DNA of 64,000 nt. It comes from Neoroseomonas terrae. Its GTDB lineage: Bacteria; Pseudomonadota; Alphaproteobacteria; Acetobacterales; Acetobacteraceae. The notes below the pieces were generated by a model. It did no database searches and was not told where the DNA came from. It worked only from the letters and a program-made list of their open reading frames with translations. Both the position numbers and the translations under genes were made by a program. The DNA lies in assembly GCF_018129025.1 (NCBI RefSeq), contig NZ_JAAEDI010000003.1, forward strand, positions 1 through 64,000. The letters run 5' to 3'. This document shows positions 1 through 8,771 of the stretch, one piece after another (position 1 is the stretch's first letter; each line of letters begins with the position of its first letter).

Positions 1-1
1 G

Positions 2-1858
2 GCGCAGCTCGCGGCGGTTGCGCCCGGCCTGCCGAGTGCGGATGTGGTGGCCGCGCGCGTGGCGCGGACCAGCGGCGCGGTTGCCGACAGCGCCGGTTCG
101 CCCGGCCAGGCCAGCGGCTATTTCGCGCGGTCCGCGGCGCGCTTCGCGCGGGGGGTGCCGCGGTCGCGACCCTATGCCGACACGCTGCTGCTGCAGGCGG
201 CAGCGGCGACGGATGCAGGCGCCAGCGCGGGATCGGTCCTCGACCCCTGCCGGCGGGCGGTGAGCGTGCTGCGGGACCTGCGCGAAGGCACCAGTGCCCG
301 TGCCATGGCGCCCTGCGTCGATGCCTTCGCGCGCAGCGCCGGCGGCGATGGCCAGGCGCTGCTTGCGGAGGCATTCGAGGCCGCGCAGCTGGCCCAGGGC
401 AGCGTGACGACGACGCAGATCGCCCGCGCCGCGGCGCGGCTGAGCGAGAGCGCGCGCAACCCCGCCGCGGCCGAGGCGATCCGCCAGCGCGACGAGGCCG
501 GGCGCCGGCTGGCCGGGCTGTATCAGGCCCGTGACGAGGCCTCGGCCGCGGCCGGGCGCGGGGGCGGCCCCTCGGTGCAGGAGATCGACGGCCGCATCGC
601 CGAGGCGCAGGACGCCCTGACGGACGCCGACCAGGCGGCGCAGAGCGCGGCGCCGGGCTTCGCGCAGCTGCTGCAATCCGTTTCCTCGGCCAATGAGGTG
701 TTCGAGCGGCTGGAGCCCGGGGAGGCGCTGACCTCGATCTTCCTGCCGCCGGAAGGCCATGGCTGGACCTTTGTGCTGCGCGACGGGCGGATCGGCGCCG
801 GGCGGATCGGCGTGACCGGCACGCAGATGGATGCGCTGGTCGAGCAGCTGCGTGCCACGCTGGAGGACGGCAATGGCGAGAAGCCCTTCGCCGCCGGCAC
901 GGCACACGAGATCTACCGCGCGCTGTTCGCCGGCGTGGCGGGGCCGGTCGGCGAGGCGCGGCGGCTGGTGGTGGTGCCCTCGGGGCAGTTGCTATCGGTG
1001 CCCTTCGGCGTGCTGGTGGATGCGCCGCCGCCCGCGCCGACCGGGTATGAGAACGTGTCCTTCCTGCTGGCGCGCATGCCGATCGCTCACGTCCCGGCGC
1101 CCTCCAGCTTCGTCGCCCTGCGGCGGGCGGGACCGTCCCGCGCGTCCCAGCCGTGGTTCGGCTTCGGGGCGCCGACGCCGGTGCCGCTCGCCCAGGCGCT
1201 GCGGACCTTCCCGGCCTCGGCGCAATGCGGGCGGCTGCTCGCTAGCCTGCCGCCGCTGGCGACGGCGGGGCTGGAGCTTCAGGCATCCGGGCAGCTCATG
1301 CGGGCATCGGCGCGCGATATCCGGACCGGGTCCGCCTTCACCGCCGATGCGGTGCGGCGCACCGCGCTGCGGGATTTCCGCGTGCTGCATTTCGCGACGC
1401 ATGGGCTGATGCCCGGGGAGCTGTCGTGCCTGCAGGAAGCGACGATCATCGCATCCCCGTCGCCGGGTGCGCCGAATGCGGCGAATGCGCTGCTGACCGC
1501 GGGCATCGTTCTCGACCTCGAACTGGATGCGGATGTCGTGGTGCTGTCGGCCTGCAATTCCGGCGGCGGCAGTGCGGGCGAGAGCCTGTCGAGCCTGGCG
1601 CGGTCGATCTTCTATGCGGGGGCGCGGTCGCTGATGGTCACGCATTGGTACCTGAATGACGCCGCTGCCACGCGCATCATCGCGTATTCCCTGCGCAACC
1701 TGCAGCAGGGCCAGGGCATGGCAGAAGCGTTAAGGGGCGCGCAGCTCGACCTGGCGCGGAATGTGCCGGGTGGTGGGCATCCGGCGCTGTGGGGCGCCTT
1801 TGCACTGGTGGGGCCGGGGCCATCGGGACGTGCCGCGCAGGTCGAGGCGGCGCGCTAA
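2..1858 (+). CDS. CHAT-domain protein, 5' end outside window
   Basis: The reading frame is open from the first bases of the window, so the N-terminus is missing. The visible 618 residues begin with an Ala/Arg-rich helical region of the kind that precedes CHAT domains as TPR-like helices; no clean TPR can be drawn. The C-terminal third is a CHAT (caspase HetF-associated with TPRs) domain. The catalytic-type His lies in HFATHG (His codon at 1400) and the Cys in LSACNSGGG (Cys codon at 1553), followed by SLARSIFYAGARSLMVTHW, a typical CHAT ending. CHAT proteins are cysteine proteases or their relatives and often process a partner encoded nearby, but the upstream neighbour is not visible. Both predicted catalytic residues are present. 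Substrate unknown. Confidence 0.85.
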   Translation, partial: AQLAAVAPGLPSADVVAARVARTSGAVADSAGSPGQASGYFARSAARFARGVPRSRPYADTLLLQAAAATDAGASAGSVLDPCRRAVSVLRDLREGTSARAMAPCVDAFARSAGGDGQALLAEAFEAAQLAQGSVTTTQIARAAARLSESARNPAAAEAIRQRDEAGRRLAGLYQARDEASAAAGRGGGPSVQEIDGRIAEAQDALTDADQAAQSAAPGFAQLLQSVSSANEVFERLEPGEALTSIFLPPEGHGWTFVLRDGRIGAGRIGVTGTQMDALVEQLRATLEDGNGEKPFAAGTAHEIYRALFAGVAGPVGEARRLVVVPSGQLLSVPFGVLVDAPPPAPTGYENVSFLLARMPIAHVPAPSSFVALRRAGPSRASQPWFGFGAPTPVPLAQALRTFPASAQCGRLLASLPPLATAGLELQASGQLMRASARDIRTGSAFTADAVRRTALRDFRVLHFATHGLMPGELSCLQEATIIASPSPGAPNAANALLTAGIVLDLELDADVVVLSACNSGGGSAGESLSSLARSIFYAGARSLMVTHWYLNDAAATRIIAYSLRNLQQGQGMAEALRGAQLDLARNVPGGGHPALWGAFALVGPGPSGRAAQVEAAR

Positions 1859-1978
1859 CGCGCTGCGCGACCGGCCGGCGTGGCCTGAGCGGTAGCGGCA
1901 ACTCCTGCTCATAGGGCAGGGCAGTTTCGTGCGATCGTGCAGCGGCGCAGGCTGCTCACGCCCGGAAGGAGCTGCATC

Positions 1979-2668
1979 ATGCCCGGCCGAACGCCCATCG
2001 CCCCGCCGGAGGAGGACCCGAATGTGGGGATCCTCTGCGCTTCTCCGCCCTGCTTCATGCATGAACTCGATCCGTACTGCATCGGCCCGGTCGGGTGGGA
2101 GGAAGTGCGCGCCTGGCGCCGGGCCGAGCGCCGGCGGCTGATCGCCTGCCGCGCCGCCGTGCCGCTGGCCGAGCGGCGGGCCCGGGACCTCCTCATCACC
2201 GGGCACCTGCGCGCGGCGCTGCCGGATCTCGCAGGCCGCCACATTGGCTTCTACTGGCCGTTCAAGGGGGAGTATGACCCGCGACCGCTGGTGCGCGCCC
2301 TGCACCAGGCAGGCGCCCGTCTGGCGCTGCCGGTGGTGGTGGAGCGAGCGCAGCCGATGCTGTTCCGGCCCTGGTGGCCGGGCGTCCGCATGATGAAAGG
2401 CATCTGGGACATCCCGGTGCCGGCAGAGGGGCGCCCCGTGAGCCCCGACATGCTGCTGGTGCCGCTGGTCGGCTTCGATGCGCGTGGCTACCGGCTCGGC
2501 CATGGCGGGGGGTACTACGACCGCACCCTGGCGGCGATGCCGCAGCGGCCGCGCGCCATCGGCATCGGCTTCGAGAGCCTGCGCCTGCCATCCATTCATC
2601 CGCAGCCGCACGACATCCCGATGGACCTCATCGTGACCGAGCATGGCGTGAGGGAGGCAATCGCATGA
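1979..2668 (+). CDS. 5-formyltetrahydrofolate cyclo-ligase family protein
   Basis: Converts 5-formyl-THF to 5,10-methenyl-THF with ATP in the cytoplasm, returning a dead-end folate to one-carbon metabolism. The family signature HGGGYYDRTL is seen from about residue 175, and the preceding GFDARGYRLG is also typical; 229 residues is slightly longer than the usual 180-200. I chose the ATG at 1979 because GGAAGGAG sits at 1964-1971; an upstream in-frame ATG at 1937 has no such site. The stop overlaps the start of the following PAS gene (ATGA), so the two are translationally coupled. An unusual feature is about 30 extra N-terminal residues (a PNVGILCASPPCFMHELDPY region) before the usual RR-A-R start of the fold. 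Confidence 0.88.
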   Translation: MPGRTPIAPPEEDPNVGILCASPPCFMHELDPYCIGPVGWEEVRAWRRAERRRLIACRAAVPLAERRARDLLITGHLRAALPDLAGRHIGFYWPFKGEYDPRPLVRALHQAGARLALPVVVERAQPMLFRPWWPGVRMMKGIWDIPVPAEGRPVSPDMLLVPLVGFDARGYRLGHGGGYYDRTLAAMPQRPRAIGIGFESLRLPSIHPQPHDIPMDLIVTEHGVREAIA

Positions 2669-3132
2669 CCCCCGAGGACCGCAGCGCCGTCTGCGAGGCG
2701 CTTCTCGCCTCGACAGCCGATGCGATCGTGATGTGCGCCGGCGATGGCGTGATCCGGTTTTGGAGCCCGGGCGCAGAGCGCATCTTCGGCTTCACCGCCG
2801 AGGAGGCAGTGGGCCAGTCCCTCGACATCATCATCCCGGAGCCGCAGCGGGCGCGGCATTGGGTCGGATTCGACAGGGTGATGGCGGGCGGGCACTCCCG
2901 CTTCGGCGAGGGCGAACTGCTTGCGGTGCCGGCGCTGCATCGTGATGGGCGGCGCATCTCGGTCGAGTTCACCATCGCGCCGGTCCATGACGCGAACGGC
3001 GCCACGACGGCCATGGCCGCGATCCTGCGCGACGTGACCGCGCGCTTCGAGGAGCTCCGCTCGCTACGACGCCGCCTGGCGGCGTCTGGAGGCGCTCCGC
3101 CGGCTGCCGGAGCCGGCCAGCCGGGCGGGTGA
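2665..3132 (+). CDS. Single PAS-domain protein
   Basis: A 155-residue cytoplasmic protein consisting almost entirely of one PAS domain (about residues 10-125): the start ALLASTADAIVMC, the middle FWSPGAERIFGFTAEEAVGQ and the end ILRDVTARFEELR are standard PAS/PAC landmarks. No kinase, GGDEF or HTH output domain follows; the last 30 residues are Arg/Ala-rich and low in complexity. It could sense a ligand or redox state and act through a partner. The start overlaps the cyclo-ligase stop by four bases, so the pair is one operon. The link between folate salvage and a free PAS domain is not explained by anything visible. Confidence 0.85.
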   Translation: MTPEDRSAVCEALLASTADAIVMCAGDGVIRFWSPGAERIFGFTAEEAVGQSLDIIIPEPQRARHWVGFDRVMAGGHSRFGEGELLAVPALHRDGRRISVEFTIAPVHDANGATTAMAAILRDVTARFEELRSLRRRLAASGGAPPAAGAGQPGG

Positions 3133-3305
3133 TGCCGACCCGGCCGCTGCACGACCAGGCGAGCGGGCGCGGGGCGGATGTTGCGCGCCAGTGTGGCCGC
3201 CGCGGCGGGTGGCCGCGGTGTGCGGCGCCGCTCACGAAGAAGGTACTGGCCACCCGGTGCTCAGAGATTCAGCGTGGTGCTGAGTCCTCGAATCGGGAGG
3301 CGCTG

Positions 3306-3692
3306 ATGAGCAGAGCCACATGCAAGGCGGGCAGGAAGCGGCGTTCGCGTCCTCAGCATGGCGCCGGAAGTGCGCGCAAGCTGAAGTTGATGGACGTGCC
3401 CGCTGTCCTGACGGGTGAGAATGACGCCGAGATCGCGCGCCTGAGGCGAGAGCTGGCCGAAGCGCAAGCGAGACTGCGCGAGATCGAGGAGAAGGGCACC
3501 GACGTCTACTCGGCGCGAAAGATTGAATCCCTGTTGGAGGCTGCACAGATCGCGCGCGGTCAGGCATTCGATGCGTCGCTCGCCCGGAACAGGGCCGAGG
3601 GTGAGTTGCGAGCCCTTCAACGGGCGATCATGGAGGGGCGCGGTCCATCCGGCTGGCTCCTCCGCCGCGCAGCGCGGCGCGTGCTGGCATAG
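3306..3692 (+). CDS. Small basic coiled-coil protein
   Basis: A 128-residue protein of unknown function. The first 35 residues are rich in Arg and Lys (RKRRSRPQHG), then residues about 45-110 form a predicted coiled coil (IARLRRELAEAQARLREIEE and onward) and the C-terminus is basic (LLRRAARRVLA). The frame extends upstream to 3129, but GGGAGG at 3295-3300 points to the ATG at 3306. No signal peptide or membrane segment is seen. It lies downstream of the PAS gene with a 170-base gap and may have its own promoter. The charge pattern would suit a nucleic-acid or envelope-associated structural protein, but that is a guess. Confidence 0.55.
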   Translation: MSRATCKAGRKRRSRPQHGAGSARKLKLMDVPAVLTGENDAEIARLRRELAEAQARLREIEEKGTDVYSARKIESLLEAAQIARGQAFDASLARNRAEGELRALQRAIMEGRGPSGWLLRRAARRVLA

Positions 3693-3754
3693 GGACCGCA
3701 CCCCTGTCTCGGTGCTGACCGCGAGACTGGCTGGCCACTCTGACCTGAAGGTCT

Positions 3755-4026
3755 GCTTGGGGGTCCGGGGCGCGGCCTCGGCGGCGGTCATCGTGGTCAT
3801 GCATGACGCCTGTCCCCAACGAAGGAGAGCCCGATCCACTGCCGTCCTGCGCGCCCGACTTCCACGCCGTCGAGAAAGTATTGGCAGTACTTGGGAAACG
3901 GCCACCTGTAGGACGGCTGTTCGGCACCCAGACGCCTGCGGCTCCACCTGGAACAGCCTCCTCGCGGAGATTGGCCGCATCCACACCGTCACCGACTTCG
4001 CATCGGCACGGCCAGCCATCCAGTAA
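3755..4026 (+). pseudogene. IS630-type transposase relic (C-terminal part)
   Basis: This fills the otherwise empty stretch between 3692 and 4099. Reading across frames gives IS630 landmarks in order: a strand like AVIVVMHDACPQ (about 3784), then LPSCAPDFHAVEKV (3839-3880) where intact elements have LPPYSPELNPVENV, then after a one-base shift WQYLGNGHL followed by an in-frame stop, and after another shift CGSTWNSLLAEIGRIHTVT ending at TAA 4024-4026. At least two frameshifts and one internal stop make it inactive. I found no intact terminal repeats. It separates the PAS/coiled-coil genes from the glycan block and marks an old insertion. Confidence 0.7.
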
Positions 4027-4098
4027 CGCGTTTCGCATGGATACGAAGGCTGCTGTCATGGGCACCGCGGGTCGACTGAGATACGATGGCAGGGCGCG

Positions 4099-4926
4099 AT
4101 GCGGCGGGGGATGCAGTTGTCAGGCTACGATGTCATTTCGGACAAGTTCCCAGACCGCTATGTCCTGGACCTTCCCCGGGACGCCAATGCGATTGCGCTG
4201 CAGCGTGGCGGTTGGAAGTTCTCCTACGAGACGAAGAGCGAAGCTGAAATCCGAGAAAGCATCGCTTCGGATGGAAGGCCGCTTTTCTGCTCCATGTTCT
4301 TTCCGAATTTCGCAGATAGCGACTACCGCGTTCTCGAGTTGGGGCCGAGCGACGGCTACAACACCGCGGGGCTGGAGTTCCACGGCGCGTCGAACATCCT
4401 GTCCATCGAAAGCAATGTAGACGCGTTCCAGCGCTGCCTCATCCTGAAGAATGTTTTCGGCCTGAAGGCAAAATTCCTCCTCGGGGATTTCCTCAAATAC
4501 CTCCATGCGGATATCGAAGCGCCCGACCTGATCTACGCCTCGGGCGTCCTGTACCACCTGACCGACCCCGTCGCCTTCCTGCGACGCTGCGGTGAGGTTT
4601 CGCCGGATCTGTTCCTCTGGACCTTCGTCCACGATGAGGAGGCCATCCGGGCGCATGAATACGAAACCCGCCTCTTTGTTCCGCAGGACGACGAGACCGT
4701 GCACATCTTCGGCCGCGCCATCACCTGCCACCGCCGTTACTATGACGCAGAGCTGGTTCAGGACCGGAAATTCGCCGGGGGGGTTCGCGCCTACGCCAAT
4801 TGGCTCTCGCGCCCGGACCTTTTGGCCGTGCTCGAAGGTCTCGGTTACCGTGTCCTGCGCATGATCGACGATGGCTACTCCGGACTTCCCGCGGTGAACA
4901 TCTTCGCCACCCGCCGTCCGGCTTAG
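4099..4926 (+). CDS. Class I SAM-dependent methyltransferase
   Basis: A 275-residue soluble methyltransferase. The SAM-binding motif I is YRVLELGPSDGYN (about residues 77-89), motif II acidic is ILSIESN, and the post-motif region ASGVLYHLTDPVAFLRRC is the usual methyltransferase sequence around motif IV. The N-terminal 60 residues (DKFPDRYVLDLP) are not a family I can name. Substrate unknown; its position directly before a membrane acyltransferase and facing glycosyltransferase genes suggests a sugar or lipid-linked glycan. The start could also be the ATG at 4111. The gap to the next gene is four bases, so the two form an operon. Confidence 0.8.
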   Translation: MRRGMQLSGYDVISDKFPDRYVLDLPRDANAIALQRGGWKFSYETKSEAEIRESIASDGRPLFCSMFFPNFADSDYRVLELGPSDGYNTAGLEFHGASNILSIESNVDAFQRCLILKNVFGLKAKFLLGDFLKYLHADIEAPDLIYASGVLYHLTDPVAFLRRCGEVSPDLFLWTFVHDEEAIRAHEYETRLFVPQDDETVHIFGRAITCHRRYYDAELVQDRKFAGGVRAYANWLSRPDLLAVLEGLGYRVLRMIDDGYSGLPAVNIFATRRPA

Positions 4927-4930
4927 ACGC

Positions 4931-6097
4931 GTGCGATCCCAGGAGGCCCCCGGTAAGGGCAGCCGCAGCGGTGAAGCCGTCTCGGCCTACTATCCGCTTG
5001 TCGATGTCCTGCGCGGCTTCGCGGCCGTCTCCGTTATCGTTCTGCATGTCATACACCACACCAACTGGACCGCTTTTCCGACGACCGGCCCCTTATCGTG
5101 GTTCCGTGCGGGCGATCTGGGCGTGGATCTGTTCTTCGTGATCAGCGGCTTCGCCATCGTGCACAGTGCGATCCCGCTGCTGGCGCAAGAAGGCTACCTG
5201 CGATTCCTCGCGACGTTTTCCGTCCGGCGTCTTGCACGAATCTATCCGCTTTACCTGCTCACGCTGGTCGCTGCGCTGTTCCTGGTACACCGTGATCTGC
5301 TATCGGCGCCGGGAGGAGCGATGCATATCGTCTCCCACCTGTTTATGTTCCACACGTTCGATTTGTACTGGTTTTCTTCTATCAACGGCGTGAATTGGAC
5401 GATCGCCATCGAGATGCAGTTCTATCTGCTCGTGGCGCTCATCCTGCCCTTGTTGATCAGGTCGGGCGGGTGGCCGGTCCTGCTGGCCTTCGTCGTGATC
5501 GCATGGGGCTGGCGCTGGCATGCCTTCCACACCGTCACCGATCAGGCCGACCCGCTCTACTTCTTCAAGCTCTTCACGCTCTCTGTGCAGCTGCCGGGCC
5601 GGCTGGACGTCTTCGCGGCCGGGATCGCCCTTGCGCTACTTCTGCGACTTTCCGCCTTCCGCAAGATCGCCGCCTCGCCTCTTTTCTTCCCCGCATGCAG
5701 TGCGATGGCACTGGCGCTCGGATATGCGTTCGTCTTTCCCGGCTTGAATGTCTGGCCCTCGCAGGAGATGGCCTTCGTCTTCCACAAGACGCTCATAGCG
5801 GCGAGCTTCGGCGGTCTGGTCCTGGTCGCCTGTCTCATCCGTGCGCCGTGGATGATCCGGGCAACGACACCGCTTCGCTACTTGGGCACCATAAGCTACG
5901 GCCTGTACCTGTGGCATTTGCCCGTACTGCTCCTGCTGAAGGATCGCGGGCTTTCGCCTCTGTTCACATGCCTGCTCACACTTTCCGTCACCATGGGTCT
6001 GGCCGCGATGAGCTGGCATGTTCTCGAGAAGCCGATGGCGGCATTGGGCCGCCGGTGGCAGGTCAGGGCTCGACCACTGGAACCGGCGACGACCTGA
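4931..6097 (+). CDS. Acyltransferase family 3 membrane protein
   Basis: A 388-residue polytopic inner-membrane O-acyltransferase of the OafA/NolX/ExoZ type, which transfers acetyl or other acyl groups onto surface polysaccharide, LPS or other glycans. The N-terminal signature VDVLRGFAAVSVIVLHV carries the conserved Arg and catalytic-type His; GVDLFFVISGF follows, and FSVRRLARIYPLYL is the next landmark. About ten hydrophobic segments follow, ending with the ISYGLYLWHLP helix typical of the family. The start is GTG at 4931, just after the methyltransferase stop, with AGGAGG only after the start codon, so the true start may be a little downstream. It ends 23 bases before the convergent glycosyltransferase. 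Confidence 0.9.
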   Translation: MRSQEAPGKGSRSGEAVSAYYPLVDVLRGFAAVSVIVLHVIHHTNWTAFPTTGPLSWFRAGDLGVDLFFVISGFAIVHSAIPLLAQEGYLRFLATFSVRRLARIYPLYLLTLVAALFLVHRDLLSAPGGAMHIVSHLFMFHTFDLYWFSSINGVNWTIAIEMQFYLLVALILPLLIRSGGWPVLLAFVVIAWGWRWHAFHTVTDQADPLYFFKLFTLSVQLPGRLDVFAAGIALALLLRLSAFRKIAASPLFFPACSAMALALGYAFVFPGLNVWPSQEMAFVFHKTLIAASFGGLVLVACLIRAPWMIRATTPLRYLGTISYGLYLWHLPVLLLLKDRGLSPLFTCLLTLSVTMGLAAMSWHVLEKPMAALGRRWQVRARPLEPATT

Positions 6098-6120
6098 CCG
6101 AGGCTTCGTCGTGCGGTCCC

Positions 6121-7128
6121 TTAGGTCGGGAAGGCGTCGGTGCCGGCGGCGAAGGGATCGGGGAAGGAATGCTGCAGATCGGGCCGATCCCGGTACAGAC
6201 GTCGTTGGGCTCGCGAGATCGGCGTGCCGTCGGCGAAGTTCGCGAAGGCCCACCATGTCTCCGGCAGCCCCGGCACGCGGTGCGCCGCAAGCCGGCGCCG
6301 ATACCATTCCAGCAGTTCGAAAACCTCGATTCCTCCGCTGGCATAACGTTCGAGCATGACCTCCCCGACCCATCCGACCTTGGTGAAGTGGAAGAATCGC
6401 AGCTCGCTTCCCGCCGCGCGGATCGTGCCGTCCACCCCGATCGAGATGGGACGCCGGCTCAGGTTCCAGCTCGCGACGTTGTAGCCGGGGTCCCGCAGAA
6501 CATGTACGCCAGCGAAGAGGGCTGGTGCCAGGTCGCACCAGCGTTGGTCGGTGAAGATTCCGTTCGGCACGTCGTCGTAGCAATGGTCCTGAAGCCGCTG
6601 CCGCCACCAACGGGCAAAACGGCGGCCGCCGGGACGGCCCGACACGGCGAGGAAGCCGAGATTGTAGATCCCGTATTTGAGGGATCCCATCTCATTGTCC
6701 CGGATTGCGCCGGGTTCGTCGTCGGGCTCGACCTGGTGCGGCGTGAGCAGGACGTCATGCTCATCGAGCAGGCGCTCCACTCCAGCGAGGCTTCCGAGCA
6801 CCGCGATGTCGGGGTCGAGATAGACGACCTTCTCCCGTCCTTCCTGGAGCAGCCGTTCCAGCATCGCGCCCTTTACGGCGGTGCACATCTCGACCACGTC
6901 ATGGGTGAAGAGCTGCCGTCGGAGGTCGGGCAGTCCGAGCTCTGAGACGCGCACCACCCCAGCGAGTCCCTCCTGCTTCGGATCGAAGGTGAAGCCGTGC
7001 GGCTCCTGGTCGACCAGGCAGAGCCAGAGCCGCCATCCCGGCTGATGGCGCCGCAACGTCTCGGCCAGGACCCGCACCCGGTCGAGATAAGCGAAGGAGG
7101 CGCTCGTGAAGCAATGGACCTCGGACAT
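6121..7128 (-). CDS. Glycosyltransferase, GT-A fold (GT8-like)
   Basis: A 335-residue cytoplasmic nucleotide-sugar transferase. The N-terminus CFTSASFAYLDRVRVLAETL is typical of GT8-like enzymes, and VVYLDPDIAVLGSL (about residues 101-114) holds the metal-binding DxD-type motif as DPD. Further on, NLGFLAVSG and FHFTKVGW fit this group. The reading frame extends upstream, but the ATG at 7128 begins two bases after the stop of the preceding glycosyltransferase, so I use that start. It is the last gene of a four-gene minus-strand set for glycan assembly. Donor and acceptor sugars cannot be told. Confidence 0.85.
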   Translation of the reverse strand: MSEVHCFTSASFAYLDRVRVLAETLRRHQPGWRLWLCLVDQEPHGFTFDPKQEGLAGVVRVSELGLPDLRRQLFTHDVVEMCTAVKGAMLERLLQEGREKVVYLDPDIAVLGSLAGVERLLDEHDVLLTPHQVEPDDEPGAIRDNEMGSLKYGIYNLGFLAVSGRPGGRRFARWWRQRLQDHCYDDVPNGIFTDQRWCDLAPALFAGVHVLRDPGYNVASWNLSRRPISIGVDGTIRAAGSELRFFHFTKVGWVGEVMLERYASGGIEVFELLEWYRRRLAAHRVPGLPETWWAFANFADGTPISRAQRRLYRDRPDLQHSFPDPFAAGTDAFPT

Positions 7129-7130
7129 GC

Positions 7131-8771
7131 TCAGGCTGCCTCCAGAGCCTGGATCTGCTGTCGCAGCACTGCGCGTGAAACCGCGCGTCCCTCCGTGCTC
7201 CGGATTAGCCAAGCCGCGGTGCCGCCCTGGGGAAGCAGGCTTCCTCGCTGCGGTGGCGCCGCCGCCAGCGCGGCAGCGAGGCCCTCGCCCTCCAGCAAGG
7301 CGTGCAACGCCTCCTCCGTGGGGATCACGCGCGCCGAGGCAGGGTGCGCCTCGGCAGCCGCTGCGACATTCCCGGTATCGGCTCGAGTCAGGAGAAAGGC
7401 GCCTCCGGCCAGGGCCTCCAGCGCGGCGTAGCAGAAGGTTTCGGGCCAGGAAGCCCAATTGACCACGACGTCGATGCCGTGCCGCGCGACCGCCTCGATC
7501 ATCGCATCGGGCGCATCCGCGGTTACCTTCACGGGGATCGGCCGGATGCCGTCGGACACCGAGCCGCTCAGCGTCGCCATGCCAAGCTGGAAGAAGGCAT
7601 AGCGCGGGTCGTTGCGAAACCGCCGCGCCAGCTGCTCAAAGACTGGCCATCCCTTGGCGTGATACCGCGCCCCGAGATGCGCGATGCGAATTGGCCGTCC
7701 CGTCGTGTTGCGCGGCGTGGCCTCATGCAGGGCGAGGCGGACCAGCGGCTGAATATCGAGGGAACGGTGCGGCAGGCCAGCCCTGCGCCAGACCCGTGCC
7801 GCCGTCTCCGACGGCGCGATGACAAAGGGGCGGTGAGCCTGAAAGAAGGATTGGATACGTTCACGCGAGGCGGCTCTCTCTTCGCCATAGATGCAGACCT
7901 CGCAAGCGGTCGAGCCGACGGGTGGAGCACCGCAGAAACGCACGTCGTTGCGCAACAGCTGCACGCTCGGGCAGACCGTAAAGTAGTCGTGCGTCCATAC
8001 GATCGGAGGAAAGCCGGAGGTTGTGGCGAGGAGCGAAAGCGCTTCCGTCGCACTTCCGAGCAAATGATGCACGACCAGCAGGAGCGGCGTTCCGGTCGCG
8101 CGTGCCGCCGATGCGAGCGCGGCGGCGAGGTCCGCGGTCCGCATCTGGCCGAGTTGCCGCCCCTGGAGCCGCAGCCGGAAAAGCAACTCCTCGGGATTGC
8201 CGCGTGGCGCGAGCATCGGCAGCGGCTGCACCGGCGACAGATGGAGGTAGATTGCGTTCATCGCCGCGAAGGAACCTGCTTCCTCACGAATCAGGTTCTG
8301 CACGCCGCCCCAGTGACACGTGTAGTCGTCGTGGCTGATCGAGACCACGAGACAGGGCGCATTGGGCAGATCGGCATCGAGGGCGAGGCCGAGCGCGGCT
8401 CGATCCAGGGCGGGCAGGCCGACATTCGCGTTCTGCCACTCGCGTGCCCGCTCGGCCGGCGTGCGCGCCCGCTCGATTATGCCACGCTCCGCATGCTGCG
8501 GGCGGCGCGGCAGGCGGCCCTCGCTCCGGCCGGCGAGCACATAGTGCAGGAAAGGATTGATGCCGCACGCCGCGACGTCCGGATTGGCGCGCAAATAATA
8601 GCGCACGTCAAAGTCCGCGCTCGGGTCACGCCCCTCGCGCCAGCCCTGGTGAAGAAAGTGCGCCATGGGATCTACGCCGGCCGCACCCACATCCGGGTTC
8701 GCCGCGAGATAGTGGAAGCGATCGAAGTGCGGCGCGATGGAGCGAAGCGCAAACTCGTCCGGTTCGCTCAC
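7131..8771 (-). CDS. Glycosyltransferase with N-terminal ANPDV repeats
   Basis: A 546-residue protein. Residues about 17-50 and 55-88 are two copies of a 35-residue module, FHYLAANPDVGAAGVDP then VRYYLRANPDVAACGINP, each closing with a GWREGR or GRSEGR turn; such modules occur in alphaproteobacterial glycosyltransferases and surface proteins. The rest (about 130-540) is a group-1-type glycosyltransferase with WTHDYFTVCPSVQLL, a Cys pair (CEVCIYG), IRIAHLGARYHAKGW and the ALEALAGGAFLLT donor-site region. The start is GTG at 8771, overlapping the stop of the upstream FkbM gene (GTGA). Probably acts on the cytoplasmic face on a lipid-linked or surface glycan. Confidence 0.83.
   Translation of the reverse strand: MSEPDEFALRSIAPHFDRFHYLAANPDVGAAGVDPMAHFLHQGWREGRDPSADFDVRYYLRANPDVAACGINPFLHYVLAGRSEGRLPRRPQHAERGIIERARTPAERAREWQNANVGLPALDRAALGLALDADLPNAPCLVVSISHDDYTCHWGGVQNLIREEAGSFAAMNAIYLHLSPVQPLPMLAPRGNPEELLFRLRLQGRQLGQMRTADLAAALASAARATGTPLLLVVHHLLGSATEALSLLATTSGFPPIVWTHDYFTVCPSVQLLRNDVRFCGAPPVGSTACEVCIYGEERAASRERIQSFFQAHRPFVIAPSETAARVWRRAGLPHRSLDIQPLVRLALHEATPRNTTGRPIRIAHLGARYHAKGWPVFEQLARRFRNDPRYAFFQLGMATLSGSVSDGIRPIPVKVTADAPDAMIEAVARHGIDVVVNWASWPETFCYAALEALAGGAFLLTRADTGNVAAAAEAHPASARVIPTEEALHALLEGEGLAAALAAAPPQRGSLLPQGGTAAWLIRSTEGRAVSRAVLRQQIQALEAA

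Noticed and set aside
1859..1978. 6S RNA next to the folate cyclo-ligase gene
   Set aside because: The gap is 120 bases, shorter than a 6S RNA with its promoter, and the open central bubble with its flanking stems could not be traced.
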